Source: an uncultured Lachnospiraceae bacterium (lineage in GTDB: Bacteria > Bacillota > Clostridia > Lachnospirales > Lachnospiraceae). Taken from it: a DNA stretch of 64,000 nucleotides. Below the pieces are notes generated by a model that saw only the letters and a program-made list of their open reading frames with translations, was not told the origin of the DNA and made no database searches. The translations under genes were made by a program, and so were the position numbers. Positions 17,257 to 26,707 of the stretch are shown here, piece after piece (position 1 is the stretch's first letter; each line of letters begins with the position of its first letter). The stretch spans positions 1 to 64,000 of the forward strand of contig CANQRU010000001.1 of NCBI GenBank assembly GCA_947626395.1, written 5' to 3'.

Positions 17257-18459
17257 TTGTGGGGACATCAGGCGGAAGCCGTCAGCTGTTTTTTGGAGAA
17301 GCAGAATGGAATTCTGGAGATGGCTACGGGGACAGGCAAAACCTGGACGGCGTTATATATCATGAAACAACTTCTGGAAGAAGGGAAGATTGACCAGGTT
17401 ATCGTAACAGCTTATGGAAATGACCTTCTTACCCAGTGGTACCGCAGTCTTCTTGAATGCTTTGCGGATATCGGCGTATATCGGTGGTATGAGGATTTTA
17501 ATGAATTTGCGCGGTTTCAGCTCAGGCTGGCATCGAAAGGAATACTGCTTGTGACGCGTGACGGGCCGCGTCTGTGCAGATGCCTGGAAAATCTTGAACG
17601 GCGGGTCGGAGAGCAAAGAATTCGGGAAAGAACTTTACTGGTGTTTGATGAGATACATGGTATGGGATCGGAACAGCTTCGTGTTCAGCTGAAGGAAAAG
17701 ATTCGTCCGTACACGTACCGGCTGGGACTGAGCGCGACGCCGGTACGGGAATATGATCCGGAGGGAACGGCGTTCATTGAAGAGGAGGTCGGTCCTGTTA
17801 TCTACCGGTTTATGCTGGAAGATGCGATCCGGACCGGAATCCTCTGTGAATTTTCTTATGTGCCGCTGCTTTATGAGCTGACAGATGAGGAAAAGAAAAA
17901 GAAGCAGCAGCTGATCGCCGTGTTTGAGGCAAGGCGAAAACGGGGGGAATTATTATCGGAAGAGGAGCTGTATCGTCATCTGTCCAGAGTAAATAAAACT
18001 GCGGTGAATAAGATTGGGCTGCTGAGGGATTATCTGCGCCGGCATCCGGAAATACTGGAGCGTTGTATTATATTTGTGGAAACAAAAGAATATGGTCTGG
18101 AAGTTCAGAAAATGCTTCTGGAGTACACATATCATTTTCATACATACTATGGGGAGGATGATAATGTGAATCTCAGGAGATTTGCGGAGGGACAGCTTGA
18201 GTGCCTGATCACATGCAGGAAGATTTCGGAAGGCGTTGATATCCGGTCTGTCAGGAATATTGTTTTGTTTTCATCAGATCGGGGCAAACTTACAACGACT
18301 CAGCGGATCGGCCGGAGTCTGCGCCGTGATCCCAAGGAGCCGGATAAGCGGGCCTGCGTAGTTGATTTTATCTGCGAATCCGGGTCGGATACGGCTGCTG
18401 ATCAGAATCGCCGGCAGTGGCTGGAAACATTGTCGCAGGTTAGGAGAGACAGATTATGA
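17257..18459 (+). CDS. Superfamily II helicase of the Dnd-associated module
   Basis: 400 residues. Q-motif-like WGHQAEAV, Walker A ATGTGKT (23-29), DEIH (131-134), LSATP (158-162), motif V RKISEGVDI (321-329) and motif VI QRIGRSLRR (349-357). A compact ResIII-type DNA translocase/helicase with no extra nuclease domain. The frame opens after a stop at 17242; TTG 17257, 11 nt after AAGAAGGTGA, is the best start, with ATT or CTG a few codons upstream as alternatives. First gene of a tightly packed operon; its stop overlaps the next start by 4 nt. Probably the motor of the restriction/interference half of the phosphorothioation system, by analogy with helicases of other Dnd-linked modules. Confidence 0.85.
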   Translation: MWGHQAEAVSCFLEKQNGILEMATGTGKTWTALYIMKQLLEEGKIDQVIVTAYGNDLLTQWYRSLLECFADIGVYRWYEDFNEFARFQLRLASKGILLVTRDGPRLCRCLENLERRVGEQRIRERTLLVFDEIHGMGSEQLRVQLKEKIRPYTYRLGLSATPVREYDPEGTAFIEEEVGPVIYRFMLEDAIRTGILCEFSYVPLLYELTDEEKKKKQQLIAVFEARRKRGELLSEEELYRHLSRVNKTAVNKIGLLRDYLRRHPEILERCIIFVETKEYGLEVQKMLLEYTYHFHTYYGEDDNVNLRRFAEGQLECLITCRKISEGVDIRSVRNIVLFSSDRGKLTTTQRIGRSLRRDPKEPDKRACVVDFICESGSDTAADQNRRQWLETLSQVRRDRL

Positions 18460-18641
18460 AGCTGAATCAGGAATTAGAGGACGCGATTGCCGAGACAGGG
18501 GACAGTATCAGCCAGTCTGCGGCATTTCAGAAACGGTTTACCAGGCTTATCAGGAATTATATGGATGGAATGTACACGGAATCGGAGATTGCGGATGTTA
18601 TTCAATTAGTGGAACTGACTGGGGAGCAGAATGAAGATTAG
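18456..18641 (+). CDS. Small acidic protein of the Dnd-associated module
   Basis: 61 residues, predicted all-helical (MKLNQELEDAIAETGDSISQ, then a charged ELTGEQNED tail). No family recognised. It overlaps the helicase gene by 4 nt and the ATPase gene by 11 nt, which argues strongly for a real, co-translated subunit. Could be an adaptor between the helicase and ATPase. Confidence 0.75.
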   Translation: MKLNQELEDAIAETGDSISQSAAFQKRFTRLIRNYMDGMYTESEIADVIQLVELTGEQNED

Positions 18642-20541
18642 TATTTTAGGATGGGAATATGAGAATATTCGCCGGATGGAAAATTTGAAGATATCACTTA
18701 TCCGGGAGGGGCAGGAGGTATATGCCAATACGCTGATCATGATGCCCAATGGAACCGGAAAGACTACAACTCTGCATTTGATCCGCGCTGTTCTGAGCGG
18801 TCAGGCCGAACGGTGGAGAGATTGGGAAGTGCGTTCTTACCGCCCATCTGATCTGGATATTTCTGAGGGCAGATTTGTGCTCAGGATCTCTTTCGATGGG
18901 GATATTTATGTGTATGTTCTGCATCTGAACTATGAAGAGGGAAGGGCCTGGTACGAAACCGGCAGCGCGATGCTGTCCGGCGGTCTGGAGCGCGGCCGAA
19001 GTCTTCCCAGACAGATGAGAAGGGTTCTTGAGAAAGAGGAGTTTGTTAATCGGTTTATATTTGACGGAGAACAGGCCAGGAAGACGCTGACAGCCGGCAG
19101 CCGGGAGGCAGAAGACGCGATCGTTTATCTGTACCAGCTTAACCGGCTGGATGAACTGGCGGCTTTGATCGACCGGCTGGCGGCAGATAATCAGGAGAGA
19201 AATGCCGGCGGGGCGACGGAGAGAAGCGTGAAGGTATTTCGCACAAAGATGGATCGGAGGGAGCGTCTGTATCGTGACCTTTTGAGGGAGAAAGAAAGTG
19301 TGGCGGCAGCCTGTGAGTCGGAAAAAAGCAAGAGACAGGAGTATGAGCAGACCTACAGGAGTATTGTCGCGCAGGATCAGCGGCTTCAGGATGAGCAGGA
19401 GCGTTTAAACCGGGAAAAAGAACGTGTAAACAGGGAAATTTCTGAGACGACAGAAAGCCTTATGAACAGTATCCGGAAACCGTATAATCTGCAGATGGAT
19501 ATCCATCAGCGTCTTAAGAATCTGGTAGAGAATATGCAGGTCCTGAAGCTTCCGAAGACGACAGCGCGGGAATTTTTTAAAGAACTGGCCGTAAGCCGGG
19601 AATGCGTCTGCGGCCGGTGTATCGGGGCGAAAGAGAAGGAGAGTATTCTTCGTAAGGCAGACGAATATCTTGGACAGGATTCCCTGATCGTGGTTAACGC
19701 GATCAAAGGCGCGCTGAATGAATATGAGCCGGATGCCGCGTGTGAGGATAGGAGAATCAGACTTTTACAGCTTCTGCAGGAAGAGCATGATATTGAAGGG
19801 GCAATGGGACGATTGACCCTGGATCTTTCCGAACAGGGCCGCCGCGAGATCCTTCAGGTCAGAGAGAAAATTGAGCAGGCCAACGCCAGAATTGAGGAAT
19901 ATGAGACGCGGCTGCTGAATCTTACGACAACAGATTACGTTACGTATGCCGGCCTTAATCCGGATAATAATATTCCTTTAGCAGAGAAAGCATGGAAAGA
20001 GGCAAAAGACAATTTTCTGAAGGCGAGCGGCGTATATGAATTCACGAAGAAAGCGGAGGTGCTGAAGGAATATGTCTGCCGTGTTCGCAGGATGGCGCTT
20101 GATAACCTGAAAACATATGTGATCGGGCAGACGAATCAGCGTGTCCGCAGATTTCTTCCGAATGACCGGATCGTGATCCGCAAGATCGACAATTCGCTGC
20201 ATCTTGACGGAAAGGACGGAGCCAGCGAAGGACAGACGCTGGCGGTTGCCTATGCTTATATCGGGACATTGTTTGAGCATTCCCGTTTTGAATTCCCGTT
20301 CATTGTGGATTCGCCGGCGGCTCCTATGGATCTGGATGTGCGCAGGGAAGTGGCCGGGGTTCTTCCGGAGCTGTTCGCGCAGACGGTTATTTTTGTTACT
20401 TCCGGGGAACGCCGCGGGTTTGCGGATACGTTTTTCAGACGCGATGACGTTCAGTATCTGACAATTGAAGGCAGTTTGGATGAACCGGCGAAGCTGCATG
20501 AAGGAAAGCAGTTCTTTGCAGAATATCAGGAAAGGGAGTAG
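18631..20541 (+). CDS. SMC/Rad50-like ATPase of the Dnd-associated module
   Basis: 636 residues. Walker A MPNGTGKTT (38-46), a long coiled coil (about 190-300 and 380-460), a CxCxxC cluster at C325, C327 and C330 (CVCGRC) in the middle of the coil, ABC signature SEGQ (532-535) and Walker B FPFIVDSP with D560. This is the layout of a Rad50/DndD-type ABC ATPase with a hinge that could bind zinc. It is distinct from the true DndD encoded at 24383, so the operon has two SMC-like ATPases. Likely partners are the helicase and the two small proteins that overlap or abut its gene. The start overlaps the preceding gene. Confidence 0.85.
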   Translation: MKISILGWEYENIRRMENLKISLIREGQEVYANTLIMMPNGTGKTTTLHLIRAVLSGQAERWRDWEVRSYRPSDLDISEGRFVLRISFDGDIYVYVLHLNYEEGRAWYETGSAMLSGGLERGRSLPRQMRRVLEKEEFVNRFIFDGEQARKTLTAGSREAEDAIVYLYQLNRLDELAALIDRLAADNQERNAGGATERSVKVFRTKMDRRERLYRDLLREKESVAAACESEKSKRQEYEQTYRSIVAQDQRLQDEQERLNREKERVNREISETTESLMNSIRKPYNLQMDIHQRLKNLVENMQVLKLPKTTAREFFKELAVSRECVCGRCIGAKEKESILRKADEYLGQDSLIVVNAIKGALNEYEPDAACEDRRIRLLQLLQEEHDIEGAMGRLTLDLSEQGRREILQVREKIEQANARIEEYETRLLNLTTTDYVTYAGLNPDNNIPLAEKAWKEAKDNFLKASGVYEFTKKAEVLKEYVCRVRRMALDNLKTYVIGQTNQRVRRFLPNDRIVIRKIDNSLHLDGKDGASEGQTLAVAYAYIGTLFEHSRFEFPFIVDSPAAPMDLDVRREVAGVLPELFAQTVIFVTSGERRGFADTFFRRDDVQYLTIEGSLDEPAKLHEGKQFFAEYQERE

Positions 20542-20545
20542 AGGT

Positions 20546-21028
20546 ATGCCGTTTATATTGCCGAGAAAGACGAGACCTTTTTTTAACGCGATCTATGATC
20601 CGAAAAATAAGAATGGCACGAAGCTGCGTCTCCTGTTTGACGAATATTATTTTTGCATGATGGTTGGACTGGCGGCGGAGAAATATGATCCGGACGCGGA
20701 ATTTGAGAGTTCGGAGATTACGGACGCATATCCGGCCGAATATGTGGACAGCCGCGAATATATTGCCGGACTTCTTTTTGCAACTGAAAGACGCAGACGC
20801 GGAATTTCTGCGGAAGACGGCGCAGCGTTGGAAAAGCTTATGACTGAATATATTGATCCGATGTCCAGGACGCATCTGAACAACGAAGGAATCAAACGAC
20901 TGAACCAATACGCGGCGTGGGGAATCGAAGTGATGCTGGATGTGATGAACAAGCCGGTGAGACTGGAGGAATTTCTAGCCGATTACATGGAATGCTTTCA
21001 TGATGGGAGGTTCTCGGAAGAAATATGA
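20546..21028 (+). CDS. 160-aa protein of the Dnd-associated module, unknown function
   Basis: 160 residues, soluble, mostly helical by composition (MPFILPRKTRPFFNAIYDPK, YYFCMMVGLAAEKYDPDAEF, GIKRLNQYAAWGIEVMLDVM). I do not recognise a domain or catalytic motif. ATG at 20546 follows AAGGGAGTAGAGG four nt after the ATPase stop; the next gene overlaps its stop by 4 nt. The genomic position makes it an obligate part of the operon, perhaps the fourth member of a helicase/small-protein/ATPase/unknown set resembling PbeABCD in gene count. Assignment is inference. Confidence 0.75.
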   Translation: MPFILPRKTRPFFNAIYDPKNKNGTKLRLLFDEYYFCMMVGLAAEKYDPDAEFESSEITDAYPAEYVDSREYIAGLLFATERRRRGISAEDGAALEKLMTEYIDPMSRTHLNNEGIKRLNQYAAWGIEVMLDVMNKPVRLEEFLADYMECFHDGRFSEEI

Positions 21029-22851
21029 ATACACAGAGAAAGATAACGTCTTCAGATATCAGTCTTGAAGAATTATTTACAAAAGAGAGATTTTTGTTTC
21101 GTGTACCTAATTATCAGCGACAATATGTGTGGCAGGAGGAACAGATCAGGGCTTTTCTGGACGACGGGGAGTTCTGCTGGCTGAAAAAGCAAAATGATAA
21201 TTACATATTTGAACATTTTGCGGGACCGCTCATATTGCGCACTGTTAGGGAAATGCGGGACAGACGCAGAATCATGGAAGTAGTTGACGGCCAGCAGCGA
21301 CTTACCACATTTTCGCTTGTCGTGGTTGCTGCGGTGCAGATAATCAGGGGGCTGGCAATCGAAGATGGTGAGACGGCCGCCCGCCGGCTTATGGAAAGGT
21401 ACATCTGGACTCAGACAGAGACGGAATCGGATTGGAGACGCCTTATGCTATCCAAGATGGATCAGCCATTATGGATGGATCTGACAGCCTGGGATATGAT
21501 TGACAACCAATATGATCCGCATATAGAATCTCACAGGTATCTGAAATCGGCGAAGGACATTATCTCGGCATATCTGACCGAACTGACAGAAAGCAAGCAG
21601 AAGGAAGATGCGCTGAAGCTTCTGCAGAATTATATTCATGATATGGCAGAATCTTTTCAGTTTGTGCTGCTTCAGACAGAGACGCAGGGCTATTCCAGCG
21701 CGATTTACCAGACGGTTAATGACAGAGGCCTGCCTTTGACAGCCGGTGAAATTCTTCGCGCGGATACGATAGATCTTCTGCAAAGAAATTTTAAAAAGGA
21801 TGCTCCTGAGGGCGAGACGGATATGTATGTAAAACGGGCTGAGAAGATCTGGGACGATATTCTTTCGGATCCCGGAGTCAGGACCGATCGTTATCTGGCG
21901 TGGAATTATGAGGCAGTCTGCGGGAGAAAGATGGAGAAGCCGGCTAAAGCTTCCATTCAGAAACAGTATGAGAAAGAGATTTTTCAGTGTTATCGAAAGC
22001 ATGAACTGTCGGATACGGAAAAAAGGCATTTGCTGGATGAACTGGAGAGACTGCATCGGAATACAGCGTATTGCCGGAAGCTGGAGAACGGACAGTTCCC
22101 GGACGATGTGTCGGTAAGCAACCATACGGCGCTGTTGTTTGAGATGCTGATCAAAGCATTAAAGAATAAAAACTGCATACCGCTTTATCTCAAGATCATG
22201 GATATGCAGAGCAAGAATAGAAGTAAGACATTGGAGAATCTTACACCAATGCTTGCGAAGGCATTCTTTACAGCGAAAACGGTAGGAAAGATTGCCGATG
22301 AGACGGTTTCCGGTACATATCAGGAGATCTGGAGCTATATCGGCCCCAATTATGCGGATACAGACAAAATCAGGACATGCCTTGTAAATCTTCAGGATAT
22401 GAAGGGCGGCCGGTGTGAAATTGAACGGATATTAGAAGAGGATATCTATGCAACGTATGGCAGCGGCGTAACGAGATTCCTGCTGTTTCTGTGTGAGTTT
22501 GATTATCAGCAGAAACTGGAACCCGGTCATAAGGAGTTTGGGGAAGACAGTATAAAAATTGAATTCTCCAAGGTTTCTGTCGAGCACATTATTGCTGAAA
22601 ACGCGGATGAACGGATGACATCCAAGCGTCTGTATAATAGCAGGCAGAAATTAGGCAATCTGACGATATTGGGTGTGCGCCTGAACAGTCGGCAGAAGAA
22701 TAAGCCGTATAAGGAGAAGAGGGGAATATATCAGGGTTCTCCGTTCCTGATCACAAGACGATGCGGAGAGAGCGAGGAGTGGAATTATCAGAAATTTAAA
22801 GAACGCCAGGCGGAGCTTGCGGAAGTTCTGAAAAAGGTGCTTATACTGTAG
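21025..22851 (+). CDS. DUF262/DUF1524 (GmrSD/SspE-like) restriction protein
   Basis: 608 residues. The N-terminal DUF262 domain has PNYQRQYVW (28-36) and the nucleotide-site motif DGQQR (88-92). The C-terminal DUF1524 HNH-like nuclease has SVEHI with H521, then LGNLTIL and the N/K-rich NSRQKNKPYKEK. This is the architecture of GmrSD type IV enzymes and of SspE, which senses phosphorothioate, hydrolyses NTP and nicks non-self DNA. It sits between the helicase/ATPase genes and dndC and overlaps the upstream gene by 4 nt. A phosphorothioate-aware nuclease is the simplest reading; the catalytic residues look intact. Confidence 0.88.
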   Translation: MNTQRKITSSDISLEELFTKERFLFRVPNYQRQYVWQEEQIRAFLDDGEFCWLKKQNDNYIFEHFAGPLILRTVREMRDRRRIMEVVDGQQRLTTFSLVVVAAVQIIRGLAIEDGETAARRLMERYIWTQTETESDWRRLMLSKMDQPLWMDLTAWDMIDNQYDPHIESHRYLKSAKDIISAYLTELTESKQKEDALKLLQNYIHDMAESFQFVLLQTETQGYSSAIYQTVNDRGLPLTAGEILRADTIDLLQRNFKKDAPEGETDMYVKRAEKIWDDILSDPGVRTDRYLAWNYEAVCGRKMEKPAKASIQKQYEKEIFQCYRKHELSDTEKRHLLDELERLHRNTAYCRKLENGQFPDDVSVSNHTALLFEMLIKALKNKNCIPLYLKIMDMQSKNRSKTLENLTPMLAKAFFTAKTVGKIADETVSGTYQEIWSYIGPNYADTDKIRTCLVNLQDMKGGRCEIERILEEDIYATYGSGVTRFLLFLCEFDYQQKLEPGHKEFGEDSIKIEFSKVSVEHIIAENADERMTSKRLYNSRQKLGNLTILGVRLNSRQKNKPYKEKRGIYQGSPFLITRRCGESEEWNYQKFKERQAELAEVLKKVLIL

Positions 22852-22871
22852 GAAGGATTCGTAATTCAGGT

Positions 22872-24386
22872 ATGATAACACGACAGGAAATTGAGAGTAC
22901 ATACGACCTTGTCCGCAGTCTTTATGAGGCTGACGATATTCCGTGGGTGCTGGGATATTCAGGAGGTAAGGACAGTACAGCTACCCTGCAGCTGGTGTGG
23001 CTGGCGCTTGAAGGAATGCCGGAGATGATCCGCAACCGCAAGCCGATCTATGTGATCAGTACGGATACGCTGGTGGAATCGCCGGTCATCGCCAGATGGG
23101 TGGAGCGTTCCCTGGATCTGATCCGTGAACAGGCGGACGCGCAGAAGATGCCGTTTATTACGCACCGGCTGACGCCGAAGGTTACGGACACATTCTGGGT
23201 GAATCTTCTGGGACGGGGTTACCCGTATCCCCGGGCTACGATGCGCTGGTGTACGGATCGGTTAAAGATCAGTCCGTCCAATACGTTTATCAAGTCTGTG
23301 GTATCGGCTTACGGGGAGGCGATCCTGCTTTTGGGAACCCGGAAGGCGGAGAGCGCTCACCGGGCGCAGAACATGGAACGTTATGAGAAGATGCGTGTCC
23401 GGGAGTATTTAAGTCCTAACGGCAGTATGCGGAACAGCCTTGTGTTTTCGCCGCTGGAAAAATGGACCAGCGACGATGTGTGGTTTTTCCTGCTGCAGTA
23501 CGAGAATCCCTGGGGATATTCGAATAAAGACCTGCTGAATCTTTACAGAGGAGCGACGGAAGCGGCCGAATGTCCGATCATTACGGATCTCAGCACACCG
23601 TCCTGCGGAAAGAGCCGGTTCGGCTGCTGGGTCTGTACGCTCGTGGAGAAGGATAAATCCATGGAGGCGATGATCGTCAACGATTCCCAGAAGGCCTGGA
23701 TGCTGCCGCTTCTGGATTTCCGCAATGAAATCGGGGATTCCGAGCGGGATTGGGAACGCAGAGATTTCCGGAAGATGCACGGTAATCTGTTCCTGCAGAA
23801 GGATCATCTGATCCACGGTCCGTACAGGCGGGAGATCCGCGAGGAATGGCTCAGAAAGCTGCTTCGGGTACAGAAGGAGATCAATGAGAACGGGCTGGAA
23901 GAATGCCGTGATATGAAACTGATCACGGTTGATGAGCTGAATAAGATCCGGCAGATCTGGCTGGAGGAAAAGCATGAATTCTGTGACAGTCTTCCGGATA
24001 TTTACCGGGAGGAGACCGGGGAGGAACTGCCGCTGGAATACTGCGGACGGATCCCCTACGGAAAAGAGGAATGGGATCTGCTGAAGCAGGTGTGCAGTCA
24101 GGAAGAGGAAAGCGGAGAAGAACAATTAAGTTTTGAACTGGCTTATCGTCTGATCGATGTGGAGAGCCGTTTTTCCAGTCTGCAGAAACGCAAGGGGATC
24201 TATACCCGTCTGGGCGAAGAGATCCGGAGATGCATTTATTCCAATGAGGCGGATGCGTTGGACTATGCCCTTAAGCGGCAGCGCCGGAGGGCGGAATACG
24301 GCGAAGAAGAGTGGGCTCTGCAGGACGGGAATATCTCCGATGCCAGAGAAGAGTGGGATGTATCCGCGGAAAGGGACGCAGAATGA
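22872..24386 (+). CDS. dndC: DndC, phosphorothioation ATP pyrophosphatase
   Basis: 504 residues. PAPS-reductase-like fold with PP-loop SGGKDST (30-36), and four cysteines C234, C245, C252 and C255 (PSCGKSRFGCWVC) placed for a 4Fe-4S cluster, as in DndC. The role is activation of the DNA backbone with ATP so that sulfur from DndA can replace a non-bridging oxygen. The C-terminal 250 residues are charged and DndC-specific. Begins 20 nt after the DUF262 gene and overlaps dndD by 4 nt. No dndB precedes it. Confidence 0.95.
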   Translation: MITRQEIESTYDLVRSLYEADDIPWVLGYSGGKDSTATLQLVWLALEGMPEMIRNRKPIYVISTDTLVESPVIARWVERSLDLIREQADAQKMPFITHRLTPKVTDTFWVNLLGRGYPYPRATMRWCTDRLKISPSNTFIKSVVSAYGEAILLLGTRKAESAHRAQNMERYEKMRVREYLSPNGSMRNSLVFSPLEKWTSDDVWFFLLQYENPWGYSNKDLLNLYRGATEAAECPIITDLSTPSCGKSRFGCWVCTLVEKDKSMEAMIVNDSQKAWMLPLLDFRNEIGDSERDWERRDFRKMHGNLFLQKDHLIHGPYRREIREEWLRKLLRVQKEINENGLEECRDMKLITVDELNKIRQIWLEEKHEFCDSLPDIYREETGEELPLEYCGRIPYGKEEWDLLKQVCSQEEESGEEQLSFELAYRLIDVESRFSSLQKRKGIYTRLGEEIRRCIYSNEADALDYALKRQRRRAEYGEEEWALQDGNISDAREEWDVSAERDAE

Positions 24387-26320
24387 AGATCGAACGGTTA
24401 GTTTTGCAGAATATCGGCGTTTATCGGAATCGGAATGAGTTCGATCTGAGGGCGGACAGGCCGATCATTCTGATCGGCGGGATGAACGGAAGAGGAAAAA
24501 CAACGCTGCTGGAGTCCGTGCTTTTGGCTCTGTACGGCAGACGGCTGCCGGAACTGATCCAGAGTCCCCTTAAATTTGACGATTATTTAAGAAAGATCAG
24601 CAATATCACGGGAGATACGGATCAGTGCTTTGCAGAGATCACGTTCTCGATCGAAGAGCAGGATACGGTGGAGTATTGTGTCCGGCGGTCCTGGGACTGT
24701 CAGAAGAAAAACTTACGGATGGCGACGAAGGTAAGAAAGAACGGTCGTGAAGACGAAGCGCTTTCCGGGAACTGGGATATGTTCGTGGAGGAGATCCTGC
24801 CCCACGCGATCGCGCCGTTTTTCTTTTTCAATGGGGAGAAAATAGCGGAGCTGGCCGCTTCCCAGAGCGACGAGCATCTGCGCAGTTCCATCATGTCTCT
24901 TCTGGGGATCGACAGGATCGAACAGCTGATCCGCGACCTGGAAGAGGTGATGGCGAGAAAACGCAGGGAATTTGCGCATGATCAGAATGAACAGGAGCTT
25001 GAGCAGATAGAGGATCAGATCCGTGAATGCCGGAAAGAGTATGGCGACAGACAGAAGGAGATCGATAAGAGACAGGCGCTTCTTGCGGATCTGGAGAAAA
25101 AGAGACAGGAACTGGAAGGCAGGTACAATGCGGCCGGCGGAGAATATGTAAAGCAGAAAGGCCTGATAGAAGAAAAGAGAAAACAGCTGCTGGAAGAGAA
25201 GTCTGTGCTCAGGCAGCAGCTTCTGGAGATATCCGCAGCGGATCTTCCTCTCAGGATGGTATCCTATCTGCTGAGAGAGATCCGGAAGGGGGCGGACGCG
25301 GAGAAAGGACAGAAATCCCTGCAGGTGTTTCTGGAGGAATATCCGAGGCTTTATAAGGAATATTCAAAGCAGGAGAGCCTTGATCGGGACGCGCTGCGTT
25401 TCATGGAGCATGTCCGTGACAAGATAAAGGATCAGACGGCGGTTTATGATCTGGACGAGGAAACGAGAGAGCATCTTGACGAAATGGATCAGCTTATCAG
25501 CGGAGAAGCCGCTGCGGCCCGGGAGATCCTGAAAAAGCAGAGCGAGATTGACGAGCGCTTAGAGGAGATTGGGAATTATCTGGAAATCCGGACCGACGAT
25601 GAAGAACTGGCAAAGCTTTCGGATGAGATTCAGGCATGCGGGAAGGAAATAATGGAAGCCGATGCCGAACGGAGGATCCTGAAAGAGAGTGCGGACAGGC
25701 TTGCAGAGCAGGAAAAGAGTCTGCAGAGAAACAGAAAGCAGATCCTCAATAAGGTTCTGGATAAACTGGATATGGCAGATGAGAATGCCCGCATTATTGC
25801 CTATGCAGGGAAGCAGATCAGCATCATGAACCGGTACCGGGAACTTCTTCAGATGCAGAAGACCAGCGAACTGTCAAGACAGATGACGGAGTGTTTTAAA
25901 AGACTGAGTGCAAAGGACGGCCTGATAGAGGATATACAGATCGATCCGATAACGCTTGATTTTTCTTACAGGAACAGAGAGGGAAGGCAGATCGACAGGA
26001 TGAGGCTGTCTTCCGGTGAGCAGCAGCTTCTGGTGATTTCCATGCTGTGGGCGCTGGGTATCTGTTCCCGGGTAGAGTTCCCGGTGATCATCGATACGCC
26101 GTTAGCCAGACTGGATTCGGCGCACAGGGAGACTCTGATCCGCAATTACTTTACACAGGCCAGCAAGCAGGTGATCATACTCTCGACGGATCAGGAGATA
26201 CGCCCGGAAGATTATGGAATGCTCAGAGAAGAGATAGGACGGGAATTCACGCTGGTCTATGATGAAGATACGATGAGTTCGACCGTACGGGAAGGATACT
26301 TTGGAGGGAAGGACGTATGA
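24383..26320 (+). CDS. dndD: DndD, SMC-like ATPase of DNA phosphorothioation
   Basis: 645 residues. Opens MKIERLVLQNIGVYRN with Walker A GMNGRGKTT (33-41), the DndD region FFFFNGEKIAELA, a long coiled coil (about 190-480) and the ABC signature LSSGEQQ (542-548) followed by Walker B FPVIIDTPLARLD. DndD is thought to open or nick DNA for sulfur insertion, working with DndC and DndE. ATG at 24383 overlaps the dndC stop (ATGA); a more upstream ATG in the frame would run deep into dndC. No central cysteine hook is present, unlike the other ATPase in the operon. Confidence 0.95.
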   Translation: MKIERLVLQNIGVYRNRNEFDLRADRPIILIGGMNGRGKTTLLESVLLALYGRRLPELIQSPLKFDDYLRKISNITGDTDQCFAEITFSIEEQDTVEYCVRRSWDCQKKNLRMATKVRKNGREDEALSGNWDMFVEEILPHAIAPFFFFNGEKIAELAASQSDEHLRSSIMSLLGIDRIEQLIRDLEEVMARKRREFAHDQNEQELEQIEDQIRECRKEYGDRQKEIDKRQALLADLEKKRQELEGRYNAAGGEYVKQKGLIEEKRKQLLEEKSVLRQQLLEISAADLPLRMVSYLLREIRKGADAEKGQKSLQVFLEEYPRLYKEYSKQESLDRDALRFMEHVRDKIKDQTAVYDLDEETREHLDEMDQLISGEAAAAREILKKQSEIDERLEEIGNYLEIRTDDEELAKLSDEIQACGKEIMEADAERRILKESADRLAEQEKSLQRNRKQILNKVLDKLDMADENARIIAYAGKQISIMNRYRELLQMQKTSELSRQMTECFKRLSAKDGLIEDIQIDPITLDFSYRNREGRQIDRMRLSSGEQQLLVISMLWALGICSRVEFPVIIDTPLARLDSAHRETLIRNYFTQASKQVIILSTDQEIRPEDYGMLREEIGREFTLVYDEDTMSSTVREGYFGGKDV

Positions 26321-26706
26321 TTGTAAAGCAGATCCGGCTGTCTGTCCAGGATAAGGACAGACTGTCCCGCCTGAAGGGAAAGACGGGGATCCAGAATTGG
26401 AATATCCTTTGCCGGTGGGCTCTGTGCTGTTCCCTGCAGGAAGAATCGGTGCCGGTAGATCTGCCGGCCGGAGAGGAGAGCAATGTAGAGATCAGCTGGA
26501 TGACGTTCGGCGGAGAGAATTACAAATTATATGAGGCGCTGGTAAAAGCCTGGTGTCTGCATATGGGGATCCCGACGGACGACGCTTCTCTTGCAAAGTA
26601 TTTCAAACTTCATCTGAGCCGTGGGATCGGCTATCTGTCCAGCACGAATCTGATCCGGTCGCTGGACGATCTGGCGGGACTGGCTCTGAATGCCGAGGAT
26701 AAATAA
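26317..26706 (+). CDS. dndE: DndE
   Basis: 129 residues: IRLSVQDKDRLSRLKGKTGI, then ILCRWALCCSLQE and LAKYFKLHLSRGIGYLSS. Matches the DndE family, a small basic-patch protein that forms tetramers and binds nicked duplex DNA. Overlaps dndD by 4 nt; the cysteine desulfurase gene starts one nt after its stop. Length is typical. Confidence 0.93.
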   Translation: MIVKQIRLSVQDKDRLSRLKGKTGIQNWNILCRWALCCSLQEESVPVDLPAGEESNVEISWMTFGGENYKLYEALVKAWCLHMGIPTDDASLAKYFKLHLSRGIGYLSSTNLIRSLDDLAGLALNAEDK

Positions 26707-26707
26707 T

